Of a stretch of DNA of 64,000 nt, positions 23,160 to 34,280 are shown piece by piece. A program made the position numbers and the translations under genes. Source of the DNA: Xanthostigma xanthostigma. Taxonomy: Eukaryota; Arthropoda; Insecta; Raphidioptera; Raphidiidae. The DNA lies in NCBI GenBank assembly GCA_963575645.1, contig OY754465.1:45782401-45846400 (forward strand), given 5' to 3'. Under the pieces are notes generated by a model. The model had not been told where the DNA came from. It did not search any database and saw only the letters and a list, made by a program, of their open reading frames with translations. Position 1 is the stretch's first letter. The number at the start of each line of letters is the position of its first letter.

Positions 23160-23625
23160 TGAGCACGATACAGGTCAAACGGATGAACGGATTCAAACCA
23201 AATTTTGGGAGGATGTTTGGTATGCAGATATGAAAAGCTCTATTATTTTTGGGAAAAATCGGCGCATGCGCAAAAGAGATATATGCTATAACGTTGTTTT
23301 TTATATAATAATGATATACTTTTCATAACAGTTTATTATTCTATTTATTTTTTCAAGAAAGTTTTGTGAACTATTTTTTTTCTGGCAGATTTTCAAAACA
23401 AAACAGCAGTTGGTTCTTGTCTTATTTTCAAAATATTTCCGAAATTATTAAGTTTAGATTTTTTTTCACAAAACTTTCTTGAAAAAACAATTAGAATAAT
23501 AAACTGTTATGAAAAGTATATCATTATTATATAAAAAACAACGTTATAGCATATATCTCTTTTGCGCATGCGCTGATTTTCCCCAAAAACAATAGAGCTT
23601 TTCATATCAGTTTTATGAAAAATAA
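23160..23625. repeat. palindromic copy of dispersed repeat family B
   Basis: The left arm (AAAGCTCTATTATTTTTGGG, GGCGCATGCGCAAAAGAGAT, ATAATGATATACTTTTCATA) is mirrored by 23460-23610. The same phrases occur in single orientation at 32270-32470, with related sequence at 62985-63130. Non-coding. Confidence 0.7.
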
Positions 23626-24257
23626 TTTTTCCCAGTATGATCTTAACAAATTAATTCCGAGGGACATTTTCTTTAAAATTCTAAAATACACTTTTTTGCA
23701 GTATTTTTATTTAAAAAAAAACAGCTGAACCGATTTTTATACAATTGTTTTCGGACAATATTTATGTTAATACGCGTCGGTTATCATCCTAACGTAGTCG
23801 TTTTTTATTCTCGAGATTTCGTACTAGAAAGAAATGATTACGTAGTTACATACATACGTACAATAGTGTAGTGATCTTGCAAATAAAAATTTGTTAAAAA
23901 TTTTCATTTCGATTTTAGAACCCATTACAATAATTTAATATAGTACTGGAAATTAATAAATGGAATTGTTTTCAACTCTTTCATTGGTGGTTAATAAAAA
24001 TTTCTAAAATTTAAAGAAAATCGATTACACAGGGCCAGATTTAATTCTAATGAAAAAATATTAATCTGTAGTGTAGTCTGTTCTGTACACTTCTAATCAA
24101 AAGACGTTTAATCTATGCCAAAACTTAGATGAGATGAGGTATAACCATTAGTAAATTATTAATAAATTATGTATAGGTATAGACGCAAGGTTAGCTGATC
24201 ATTTTTAACCGACGAAAAACAAAAACGAAGGAGGTTCTCAAGTCGACGCGTATATTT

Positions 24258-24396
24258 TTAGTGTATTTGCCATAAGGCACTTACACTATTGGCGTCGGTC
24301 GGATGGCGGGACCTAGGGGTCGGACCAAAATTTCTCGACGTTTCATAACTTTCTAAGAAGTTTGGCACCATTTTTGGAAATGTTTATATATATATG

Positions 24397-24452
<56 letters not shown>

Positions 24453-24962
24453 CGGGCTATAACTTTCGAAGGAGTTAATTGATTTTAACGAAATTTGGAC
24501 CACATGTTGAAATCCATCACCGCACGAAGCCTATTTAAAATGGGCCCAATCGGGCCATGTTAAGGGTGGTATTTAGGGGTTGAAAAAAGTTTTCGGGCCC
24601 AAAAATACCGAAAAAATTTTCGGAACCGTTTCAAATTTGAAATTTAACCCTTTAGTAATTATTAAAATGTGCTGCTAAAATTTTAATAAAATCGGCCCGA
24701 CAGGACCGGACTTACAAATTTTATGGAAACACAAGTTTCTGATATGGATTTACATACTGAAGAGTGTATATAATTTAGTACAGATGTTGAATTGATATGT
24801 AGTATTGAAATTAAGTAAAAAATGTTGTTTTAAGGGTTGTATTAAGGGGTAATTTTTTTTATTTTGTCCAAAAACAAAGTTAAGTTCATATAATAGAGCC
24901 ACACTGCTAATAAAAGCAAATACACTATATTGTCGGCAGGGTTTCGCACTGCGACCCGGAGT
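24258..24962. repeat. dispersed repeat A, uninterrupted copy
   Basis: Reverse-orientation copy of 14724-15262 plus 20362-20575, with an intact internal TA run. It runs from AGTGTATTTGCCATAAGGCA to CACTGCGACCCGGAG followed by a T run. A shorter relative of the CAAATACACT...TTGTCGGCAG end is at 30843-30890. Confidence 0.8.
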
Positions 24963-25004
24963 TTTTTTTTTTTTTTTTTTTTTATTTATTTTTTTTTTAT
25001 TTAT

Positions 25005-25495
25005 GTATGACCACGCATAACTTTTTACAGAGTAGTCCGATTTTGAAAATTATTTTTTTGTTTGAAAGGGTATACCCCAAAGTTGGTCCCATATAAATTT
25101 GGTAAAAAAATTCCAACCTTAAGGGTAGGAAAACAGGGGATGATTGATTGTTCACTCACTGATTGTAATGTATGACCACACATAACTTTTTACAGAGTAG
25201 TCCAATTTTGATAATTCTTTTTTTATTGGAAAGGGTATACCCCGAAGCTGGTCCCATATAAATTTGGAAAAAAAATTTCAACCCTAAGGGTAGGAAAACG
25301 GGATTATTGATTGTTCATTCACAGATTGTAACGTATGACCACATATAACTTTTTACAGAGTAGTCCGATTTTGATAATTATTTTTTTATTGGATAGGGTA
25401 TACCTCGAGGTTGGTCTCATATAAATTTGGAAAAAAATTCCTACCCTAAGGGTGGGAAAATAGGGGTGATTTATTGTTCACTCACAGATTTTCAT
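25005..25495. repeat. tandem repeat, three units of about 164 bp
   Basis: Units start with GTATGACCAC at 25005, 25170 and 25333. Each contains AACTTTTTACAGAGTAGTCC, GGGTATACC, GGTCCCATATAAATTTGG and CCTAAGGGTAGG. The units are diverged from each other. Minisatellite-like or part of a transposon; non-coding. Confidence 0.85.
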
Positions 25496-25551
25496 GCTGA
25501 GTTGTGTATTACAATTATAATTAATTATATAGCCACAAAAAATTATAAAAT

Positions 25552-26029
25552 AAAAACTTTTTAACAAAAAAATTAAACCGCCGAAAAACTGAAAAGCAAA
25601 AAATAATAAATCTTTTTATTTAACTAAGTTCTATCTAAGTAGTTGAACGTATGTGACAGTCTAGTATATCTAAGTAATTTTGAGTCGGCGTCAAACAATC
25701 AATGAACAAAGATCACTAAAAGAAATAACCAAATCAAATTAACAAAAATCTCCAGCGATAAACATTAATATTCCAAACATGCGCTCTCCACACGACCACT
25801 CGCAAAGATGTGTGGCCTCAGTGTGTGCCCGTTCGGGTTGCTCTGTCGCTGACATTAACTTCGTGAACGCTCGGCAAAGGATTGTTGACGCCGACTCAAA
25901 ATTACTTAGATATACTAGACTGTCACATACGTTCAACTACTTAGATAGAACTTAGTTAAATAAAAAGATTTATTATTTTTTGCTTTTCAGTTTTTCGGCG
26001 GTTTAATTTTTTTGTTAAAAAGTTTTTTT
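25552..26029. repeat. long inverted repeat, arms about 144 bp
   Basis: Arm 25552-25694 (TTAAACCGCCGAAAAACTGA through GAGTCGGCGTCAA) is mirrored almost perfectly by 25885-26029 around a 190-bp less AT-rich loop. The loop and right arm include the open frame 25739-25936, not a recognisable protein. Element class unknown. Confidence 0.8.
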
Positions 26030-26149
26030 GAATTCGCGTTTCGCTTTACTGACTTCATCTACATAATAAATGTATAATTTTATAACATAACATTAGAGGT
26101 ATTGTTTTTAGTTTTATTATTATAAAAAAGCTCAAATGAAAAAAAAAGA

Positions 26150-26700
26150 AAATGCATTTCTTAGAAATTACAGTTCGCACAATAACGGTTGCTGCACACG
26201 AGGCTGATTTTGCTGCGAGGTTTCAAGCGTGCTGTGTCGCTGGGTTTTGTGGTGGCTTGTATGTGTTTGATTCACGCGATGCGTGTATTGAAGCTGACTT
26301 CGTAGATGGGTTTGGTGCGCGCATGTTCGAATGTCAACAAAAGTGGATGTTTATTGTCTCTGAACAGAACACATACCATGTCGCCCACGTGACAAGCACT
26401 TTTTTTCTGATTGGTTCGTCCTCAAGACAAGCGAACGAAAAAAAGCCCCGGTTCTAATTTTGAAATCCATTTTGTGACCACGCACGAGAGCACGCAATGA
26501 CGTCATTACCATCTTTGCAGCCAGTCGGCACAAGTCCCAGCAGTCTCCTGTGCAGCGGCCTTAAGAGTTACCGTAATGTTGTGCGTGTTTTCTTAATGTT
26601 TTACACGTGTAACCTTTTGAAAATTGTAAACAGACCTAATTTAAAATATCAAGAGGGGCCTAGCCTCTTTCCTACCGTCTAAAAATGTATTTGACGCTTC
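26150..26700. other. locally GC-richer stretch, no gene recognised
   Basis: GC content rises over 26170-26570 with several CG dinucleotides. Overlapping open frames at 26152-26457 (+) and 26351-26533 (-) are mutually exclusive and match no family I know. It may be a repeat or a promoter-like CG-rich patch. Confidence 0.3.
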
Positions 26701-27073
26701 CGATCATAATTTTTAACCGAGAATAGATTCATTTACGTCTTTTCGAGTCTGATTTTAATTTAATATTTGTCTTAACACATTATAATATTATATAGGTATT
26801 CGATAGTGGAAGATACCGAACTAAATAAAGGTTTTTTGCCCAGCTTTTCTCTCTAAGCTATGCCACTAAAATGCTTACTCTGAAAAATGGATTAATGAAT
26901 GAACCTCGTTGAGCGCTTGGAAAGATGATTACAGCCCGCCTATTTCATGTATTCTTTTTCACTCGTCGACACCGGTTCTTTATGAAACCCTGAAGGTTTA
27001 TTTACACACCAATGAGATTGGAATGAAACGTGAAAGAGAATTAAACTGGTTTTCTATTGAATAATAATAAAGA

Positions 27074-27290
27074 CTAGCGGCCCGGTCCGGCTGCGTCCGA
27101 ATTTGTAGATTGCCACAGTTTTTTCGTCGACTTACGTTGCAAAATTGGTTTTCACGAAAAGCGCTTTTATTTTAAAGCGATAATATATAGCCAAGTCCCT
27201 CTTGAAGGTCTATTTTAATGGAAAAATTTTTTGAAATTTGGAGATTACCTCGTACATCCAAATTTTACTTCTTTATAATATTAGTATAGA
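27074..27290 (-). mobile_element. short Helitron-like element
   Basis: On the - strand it ends in a GC-rich stretch then CTAG (CTAGCGGCCCGGTCCGGC on +) and starts near TCTATACTAATATTATAAAG. The same layout occurs at 49424-49639. Just after it, CTAGTGAGCTGGCCCCGG (27291 onward) looks like the end of another copy. Confidence 0.45.
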
Positions 27291-27532
27291 CTAGTGAGCT
27301 GGCCCCGGGTTTCACCTGGTTGTAAATTTAATATAGAGTAAAAACATAACATTCGCTTAGCTCGAATTTATTGTTTATTAATACGTTACTCACTTACTTC
27401 GCTCCTCCGCTCGAATGTATTACTTATTAACATATTGCCACTCGCTTCAATCGTTCGCTTTCTAACTTGCAGAATTTATCATAATATATTTTGCACTCGA
27501 TTGAAGCCAGGCCTATTGACTTAAATCTTTCT

Positions 27533-28185
27533 CATCTATAAATATATAAAAGGAAACCGTGACTGACTGACTGACTGATTAATCTATCAACGCACAGCTC
27601 AAGCCACTGGACGAATTGGGCTGAAATTTGGCACACAGATAGTTATTATGAACGTAGACATCCACTAAAAACAGATTTTTGAAAATTCACCCCTAAAAGG
27701 TTGAAACGGGGGTTCAAAGTTTGGTTAGAGAATCAACACACAGCTCATATCAGTGGTCGAATTGGTCTGAAATTTGGCACACAGATATAGTTATTATGAC
27801 GTAGGCATTCGCTAAGGACAGATTTTTGAAAATTCAGCTCCTAAAAGGGTATAACGGGTTTTCAAAATTTGCATGGAGAAATCTTATAAGATAGATGTAT
27901 CAAATATCAATTCGAAAATGCGAGGGATTACTGCAGTCAACAAATAAATAAACACGTTTTTTATGCTTTTTCAAAAACAATCCATTCAGAGGATGAAAAG
28001 AGGCAAATAGTCTAAATTTCAACATGGGTGTCATTTCAAGGTTTGTAAGGACGTTGATCGCGTGAATGTTATCGATTTTGAAATTTATTGGGGGGGGGTC
28101 TACGTCGAGAAAGGAATAACTATTCCATATAATGGGAGAATCCGTGTTTAGTTTTAATCGCGTGCGAAGCCGCGGTTAACGGATA
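27533..28185 (+). repeat. Helitron-like repeat with an internally duplicated unit
   Basis: Starts TCTATAAATATATAAAAGG, then GACTGACTGACTGACTG. It contains two diverged copies of a unit with TGAAATTTGGCACACAGATA (27630 and 27769). It ends near GTGCGAAGCCGCGGTTAACG. I associate this phrase family with insect genomes; class tentative. Confidence 0.4.
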
Positions 28186-28832
28186 GTATGCTATAAAACC
28201 GCATTCAGATCTATTCAACAGGGTAGTAACTATAGGCAGGGGCAACAGAGACACGTGCCCAGACCCAAGCGGAAAGGTCCTAGATATATCGAAAAAATTC
28301 GAATTATGTTAAAAAAACTGTTCAACAACTTTTTGAAAATCATGCGATCCGAAAATAGTAGTCCACCTCCCTCATCCCTACTATTGTCGCAAACCCATAG
28401 TAGCTTTATTATATACAAAAAAAAAATAGTGATGAGATTTTGTTCAGGGTCCCAAAAAAACAAAAAAAGCTAGTTAAGGTCCTGCTGTTCTGTATAGTGA
28501 ATTTGATACGATTTTTATCCGGACGAAGTCAGGCAGGCCGGTAATTATAGCCTGTCCTAAAGTACATTAATGTCACCTATCGAAGAGTGAAAAATTGTTG
28601 ATATCAGTTCAGTAGCTTCTGAGATAACCCCCTACACACAAACTCATAAATGTTCCTCTTTGTAATTGTATCTCTGCTATACAATTACAAAGAGTAAAAA
28701 CCACCAATAGTTTATGTATTGATAATGATTGTAAAACGAGAAATAAATATGTTTATGTTTATCTTATACCGTAAATGCAGTTATTATGTTACGAGTTTTG
28801 ATATTTTATTACACGAACGTCAGCTATTTTAA

Positions 28833-29399
28833 GGCCCGATTCACACTATAGTGCCGGTCACGGTTCGCTCTCGGTTCGGTAAAATCTTACTGTATTCACA
28901 CTATCATTCTGGGTTCAATCTCGATTTGCAAGAAGTCTGATGTATTTCCTTTGCAATACATTTTACTTTATTTCATAAGTACAATTTTTCTAGTTGTCTG
29001 ACAATGTCGTTCGATTTTTCAATTGAAGAATTAGCTGTTATAGCTATTCTTCTTGATGAAGATACGGCAAATAAGAAAAGAGTGAAACGCAAGACAACGA
29101 AGAGAAGAATGTGGATGCATCCAAGCTTATTAGCGAGGAAAACGGAAGGCGAATACTACACCCTGTACCGTCATTTAATAGACGAATACTGCATTTGAAA
29201 CAAAAACCTATTCATAAGTCAGGCAAAGTCCGATCACGCTCCAGCAAAATATTCTTCTAAACGGATCGGTGCCGCAGCGTGATTGTTGAGCGGTGCTAAT
29301 AGTATGAATACGCTCATTGTTTCTTGTGTAAGAATCATTTACCAAACCGAGACTGGACCGAGAGCGAACCGTGACCGGCACTATAGTGTGAATCGGGCC
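28833..29399. mobile_element. PIF/Harbinger-type element
   Basis: Near-perfect terminal inverted repeats start GGCCCGATTCACACTATAGT and extend about 45 bp. TAA flanks both ends (28830-28832 and 29400-29402), the 3-bp duplication expected of PIF/Harbinger. It carries a transposase N-terminal remnant and is too short to be autonomous. Confidence 0.9.
29004..29198 (+). pseudogene. Harbinger transposase, N-terminal remnant
   Basis: A 64-codon frame. Residues 34-52, RRMWMHPSLLARKTEGEYY, match the conserved start of HARBI1/PIF transposases (RMWVHP...GEF...L), preceded by an acidic-to-basic stretch and followed by LYRHLIDEY. The DDE nuclease domain (about 300 residues) is missing. It lies inside a Harbinger-type inverted-repeat element, which supports the call. 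Confidence 0.7.
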
Positions 29400-29402
29400 T
29401 AA

Positions 29403-30418
29403 GTGTCACATAAGTCACAATAGCATTATGTTCAAGATACATACTATATTTCTGGCACGTACCTCCTATAGAGTAGCTGATTTTCACATCATATAATAAG
29501 TACCTATATTTTTAATATTTTTGACAGTTCACGTTCGACCATATTGGTATTTCAGCGTCTACTCTGACCTTTGTAGATCTTATGGATTTAAATGGCAACT
29601 GACAGAGATATAACTTGGATTGGTAAAATTATAAAATATATTACTTTTGTTTTATTTTGCGCACAACATGAAAAGCATCTATTTTGATACAGGTCGTGCA
29701 AAATAATGTTTTTCAATACAATGATTTGACAAAAACCTTACTCTAATTATTATGCTTTGATTAAACTATTGTTGCGTCTGCGTAAAACGGTAAACGACAC
29801 TTCTATAGCCCTTATAGCTCTTTGCGCTGCGCTAATGTACCATCACTTCAGCCCAAGAATTAAAAAAAAATCAGTAATCCAGTTAGTTCCAGATTCGTGT
29901 GCTATAGTTTATAAACAATTAATGCATTCGCAAATTATGAATATTTTTTTTAATAAAAATGCCAGTGATTTGAATTGTAAATAAATTTTTAAGTTCACAG
30001 AACGAATATATGCAAGAAATAACATTATTCTTAACACTGGAAAAAAAGCATTCACACCTCCGGTAAATAAAATTATTTGTCATTCATTTATCAAGTTTCT
30101 GTAACAATTTCTCAACGCTGAAATGTATGTTGATGCAACATTTTTCCGCGTCTTTCCATTTTCCAAGCAATCTATTAAATAGTATATATCTAAATGAGAA
30201 AATGCAATGGAAAATCTCTTTACATGGATACAGAATGTGCCGGAAAATAAGGTGTCATTTTATTTTAACTCGATAATTCCTTTAAATTAAATCATAGGGG
30301 ACTAATATTTGTTATTGACCAGATAGCCCAAGTTCAAACTATTAGAGATAAAATAAATAATTTTAATTCCCTTATCAATTAAATTAAAACTATATAAAAT
30401 AAGACACCTTGATATTGT
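29403..30418. other. no gene recognised
   Basis: AT-rich sequence. The 75-codon frame at 29757-29984 has no recognisable domain and no supporting splice context. Confidence 0.4.
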
Positions 30419-30419
30419 G

Positions 30420-30686
30420 ATATGATAAAACTATACGAGATACAAGGTTAAAATATTAAAACAATTTTTATTCACTAAAACATTATTTATTGGTCAACGT
30501 TTCGGCAATATGTCTTGCTTTCTTCAGGACCTTAAAAATCTTTAGTAAATTTGTGACATTTTTCTAAAGATTTTTGGCTCTGAAGAAGGCAAGAAATATT
30601 GCTGTAACGTTGACCAATAAATAATGTTTTAGTGAATAAAAATTGCTAATATTTTAGCCTTGTATCCCATATAGTTTTATCATAAT
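30420..30686. repeat. palindromic repeat with facing CTGAAGA/GAAACGT boxes
   Basis: Arms of about 110 bp (GATAAAACTATACGAGATAC, TTATTTATTGGTCAACGTTT) mirror each other around 30553. Each arm carries CTGAAGAAAG or CTGAAGAAGG then a short stem and (GAAA or GTAA)CGTTGACC. The layout is like that of the Penelope-type palindrome at 35215, but the sequence is different. Confidence 0.65.
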
Positions 30687-31042
30687 AAATTAAAACTATA
30701 TAACCATTAACCAGTACTGACATTTGAATAAGATTGGCATATCCGCACTTGCCAGTGGCGGAAAATAGCCTGGTAGCTTCTCATTATAATAGCAATCAAT
30801 TTCAGGTTAGTGAGCAGTTCCTAAAGATGAGTTTAATTGATTGGCAAATACACTGTTTTGTCGGCAGTAGTTAACACTACGACTGCTGTTTTTTCGATCA
30901 ACTTATTATATTTATATCGATCGACCCGATTTCGAGTGATGTACAACAGATTAATAGAAAGACAGACGCACATATTACGTTCTACCGTCTAGTAACCACA
31001 CAAATTGAATCAAACTATCGACGCAGAGGTTCCTTTAATATT

Positions 31043-31295
31043 TTGTAGAGTAGTATCGTTTAGAGAAGATAGTAGCGTCGCTTCTGCGCACAAACGAGTT
31101 CGAATCGGACGGATCTATATTTTCTAACAAGGGGTGGTCCTGTATGTATGCGATCATTAAGTTGTTCGTCGATAGTCGAGATACATCATTGACAGTACAG
31201 ATACAGCCTATATGATTATAAACCACGCCGCTGCTGATCGCTTTCCCTACTCTTCTTACCTTGCTACTATCTTCTCTAAACGATACTACTCTATT
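31043..31295. repeat. small inverted-repeat element
   Basis: The left end TAGAGTAGTATCGTTTAGAG AAGATAGTAGC is mirrored at 31262-31295 (GCTACTATCTTC, TCTAAACGATACTACTCTA). A loop of about 175 bp. MITE-like, non-coding. Confidence 0.55.
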
Positions 31296-31828
31296 TTCGT
31301 ATAGACTAGTGTGTTTATCATAATATGGCTGTACTGCAGTACAAGCAAAATTCTTACACGGTTAGCGTTGACTGTTTTTAACCTGTATAGAATTATATCT
31401 ATCTTTATTCACGCTGTATATAATTTACACTACGCGACGCGACGTAGGTAATCACCGAACAATAGAGAAAGATGTATTGTAAGAAATCCGCGTTACATTG
31501 ATAAATAATGAATTGTGAAGATCTGAAACGTAAATAAAATAATAAATACAACCACGATGTCCCGAGTGTCAGCAATGTGTCAACAATATAGGGATGGTGC
31601 ATTTTTATTTACTGACTCAAAGTGTCTTGCCCAGAGTACATGATCGGAAGGTTGAATTTTATTGTTTGGTATTCATATTTGAGGAATTTAAACGACTTGA
31701 CCATTGTCTAGGTCGGTGTGTGCTAATGTAAATTTATAATTTTTATAATATACATTGTGCATACTGGTACCTATATATATATTATCCACAAAACACACAG
31801 TTTAGTTTTGTGATATTATCATTCCCAC

Positions 31829-32144
31829 CATGGGCGTACCCAGCTTTTGGTCCGGGGGGGGGGGGCAAATCAGAAATTTCTTAAGCCGGGACCCCCGCGC
31901 TTGTATTGCCCTACACACTTCATGAAGACACCTACACGAAACAATAGGTAGTGTGTAGGGGAAACGCCCGCGGGAGATACTGTTATGGGTAGTCAAATAA
32001 ATAAACAAATATTAAATATGCATTTATTAAATTTAAATTAGACATCTATTTTAAAAGTAATTTTCGAGGATCTTCAGCAAAACGGTTTATGACGTCTCTC
32101 AAAATCCAGCTGCCCCCCTCTGTCCTTCCCTGGGTACGCCCATG
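31829..32144. mobile_element. hAT-type MITE inserted in dispersed repeat family B
   Basis: Ends CATGGGCGTACCCAG and its exact inverse. Flanks ATTCCCAC (31821-31828) and ATTCCAAC (32145-32152) are an 8-bp duplication with one mismatch. The uninterrupted relative at 62842 reads ATTCCAACCCACAAATGGGG, showing the target before insertion. It has a G run at 31854-31864. A related half-copy is at 61832-61930. Confidence 0.75.
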
Positions 32145-32760
32145 ATTCCAACCCACAAATGGGGAATGGTACTAGCTTAGATCAAAAGTCACTTTTCAAA
32201 ATTTTACAATATCTTTTCGTTTTGAGGTCCCCCGAATTCAAAAAACATATTTTTGTTTGTCTGTTTGTGAGCATGATACTGGTCAAACGGATGAGCGGAT
32301 TAAAACCAAATTTTGAGAGGATGATTGGTATGCAAATGTAAAGAGCCCTATTGTTTTTGGGGAAAATCGGCGCATGCGCAGAACAGATACATGCTATAAC
32401 GTTTTTTATATAATAATGATATACTTTTCATAACGGCTTATTATTTTATTTATTTTTTCAAGAAAGTTTCGTTAAACAAAATTTCTCTAAACTTTATAGT
32501 TTCGAAACTATTTTGTAAATAAGAAAAAATCAGCTGTTCTTTTGTTGTGCAGATCGGTCATGCTTTGATTTATTTTTACATGACGTGAAACATATATAGG
32601 TAATCATGGTAACGAATAGCAAATATCATATTGAATACCAACCGTTACCTGCGTCATCTCACGCGATATCAGAAATTTTATTATATTTATTATACTATAT
32701 CAAATGTCAACATTTTGAAGTTGGAATGGTCCCGTCACCCAATTGACTGGAATTTGAAAT
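32145..32760 (+). repeat. dispersed repeat family B, copy
   Basis: Runs from ATTCCAACCCACAAATGGGG through GGTCAAACGGATGAGCGGAT, the GGCGCATGCGCAGAA box and ends near CCAATTGACTGGAATTT. Parallel copy at 62841-63405; the end portion alone recurs at 33425-33540; a palindromic version is at 23160. Non-coding. Confidence 0.65.
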
Positions 32761-34280
32761 ATGACGAGTGTTTATTGCTGTAAATGATATTTTTGCATAC
32801 TAAATGAAAAAGTAAGCACCTATTCTTGTTGGATAGCATCATTACTTCTTGCCTTTCTACGTCTCGCAATGTTAACGATTTTAGAGCTGCCATTTTCTGA
32901 CAACGTCTTTTATAGGAACTCAACTCTTCAAATAATTTGAATTTAAATGTTTTGATATTTATGCAATGATTAAAACGATTAACCGCAAAAAAAAAGGATT
33001 ATTTGGGTTTTTAATTTTTATTATATAACATTTTCTTCTCTTATTTTGTGTGGGCAATATTTGTTTCACTGAATTACTTGAACCTCAGGTCTATTGAGTA
33101 GATAAATAAATATATGAAACAATTTCAAAAAAAGAAGCCTTTTAAAATCGGTTCAGCCGTTTGGGCTGTACACTGGATACAAAAATAGTTTTTTGGTCAA
33201 CTCGAGACTGACTATTGGAAACTTCTGCGGTAAATTTTTTGTACTTCAGATTCAATTGGAAGTGTACATGCATTTTTTTTCAAATGACAACACATACCTA
33301 TTTTTTTCATTTTCGAAATCTCTATTTTTTTTCTCTATAAATTCATATAAAATTTGTATTAGGTTACATAAGAAAATATAAGAACGTTATCAATTTATTA
33401 ATAGCGAATGTAATATTTAATAGTAGCCGTTACCCGCGTTACCACTGCGTTAACAGAATTATTATTTTTTTATTATAGTATATCAATTGTCAATATTTCT
33501 GAAGTTGGAATGGTCTCGTCGCCCAATTGGTTGAAATTTTTAACTTATGCACGTTCTTATATCTCTGTATTCCAAGGACCACATACGAACTACTTCAATA
33601 TCAAGAATTGAATCCCGCCAGAATAACAGAGAAAGTAACATTTGAGTTGATACGCTTGTTAAAACTTCAAATGAACAGAGCTCTAACCGCGTAATTATAC
33701 AACTTGTCAAACTCAAATCTGCGTTTAATTGCTTGCTTTCTAACAATTGGATGCCTACTTTTAGTCGCTGGTATCGTCTGTAGCAACTGGAGACATTGTT
33801 GCTGAGTTGTTGATTATACCGTAGGTACATTGCATTTCAATGCTTTCCTGACTTAGGGGTAAGATAACAGCTTTGCAGAGAAATTTGAACCGACGAAGTA
33901 TAGTATAGTGAATCGCGTTACAACCGTAGAAATATAATTAGTAACTAGAGTACGCTATACTTCGTATGCTTGCCATCATAAGTGAAAGTGTATTCAGTTG
34001 AGAGAGAGAACGCTGCGGAAAGTTCAGAAAACCAGATATTTGTTTACACAAATCAGCATTGTCTTGTATCATTAGTTACCATAGAGATTAGGAACTGTTC
34101 TCTGTCTGAACTGCAGACACTTTCACGGCTCTCTCGCGTACTCTAGTCTAATATCTCTATGGTTACAACATATGACGGCAGTAAGGCTGGCTTCGATAAT
34201 TAATAAATTAAAAATATGAATTGGTACTAGGTCTTGATGACAACAACAATCCTTTCAAACATGGTAATATTTATTTTATA
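32761..34280. other. no gene recognised; repeat fragments
   Basis: Contains the family-B end fragment 33425-33540 and short open frames on both strands without recognisable domains. 33890-34160 has several partial inverted words (TAGAGTACGC and inverse), too imperfect to define an element. Confidence 0.35.

Noticed and set aside
25005..25495. CRISPR-like array
   Set aside because: Units are 164 bp without spacers, diverged, and the genome is eukaryotic.
26152..26533. Two opposing frames of 101 and 60 codons
   Set aside because: They cover the same bases on opposite strands and neither shows a known motif; the stretch is simply less AT-rich.
31854..31864. G run as a G-quadruplex
   Set aside because: A single G run without the four separated tracts expected; it is part of a MITE seen elsewhere.
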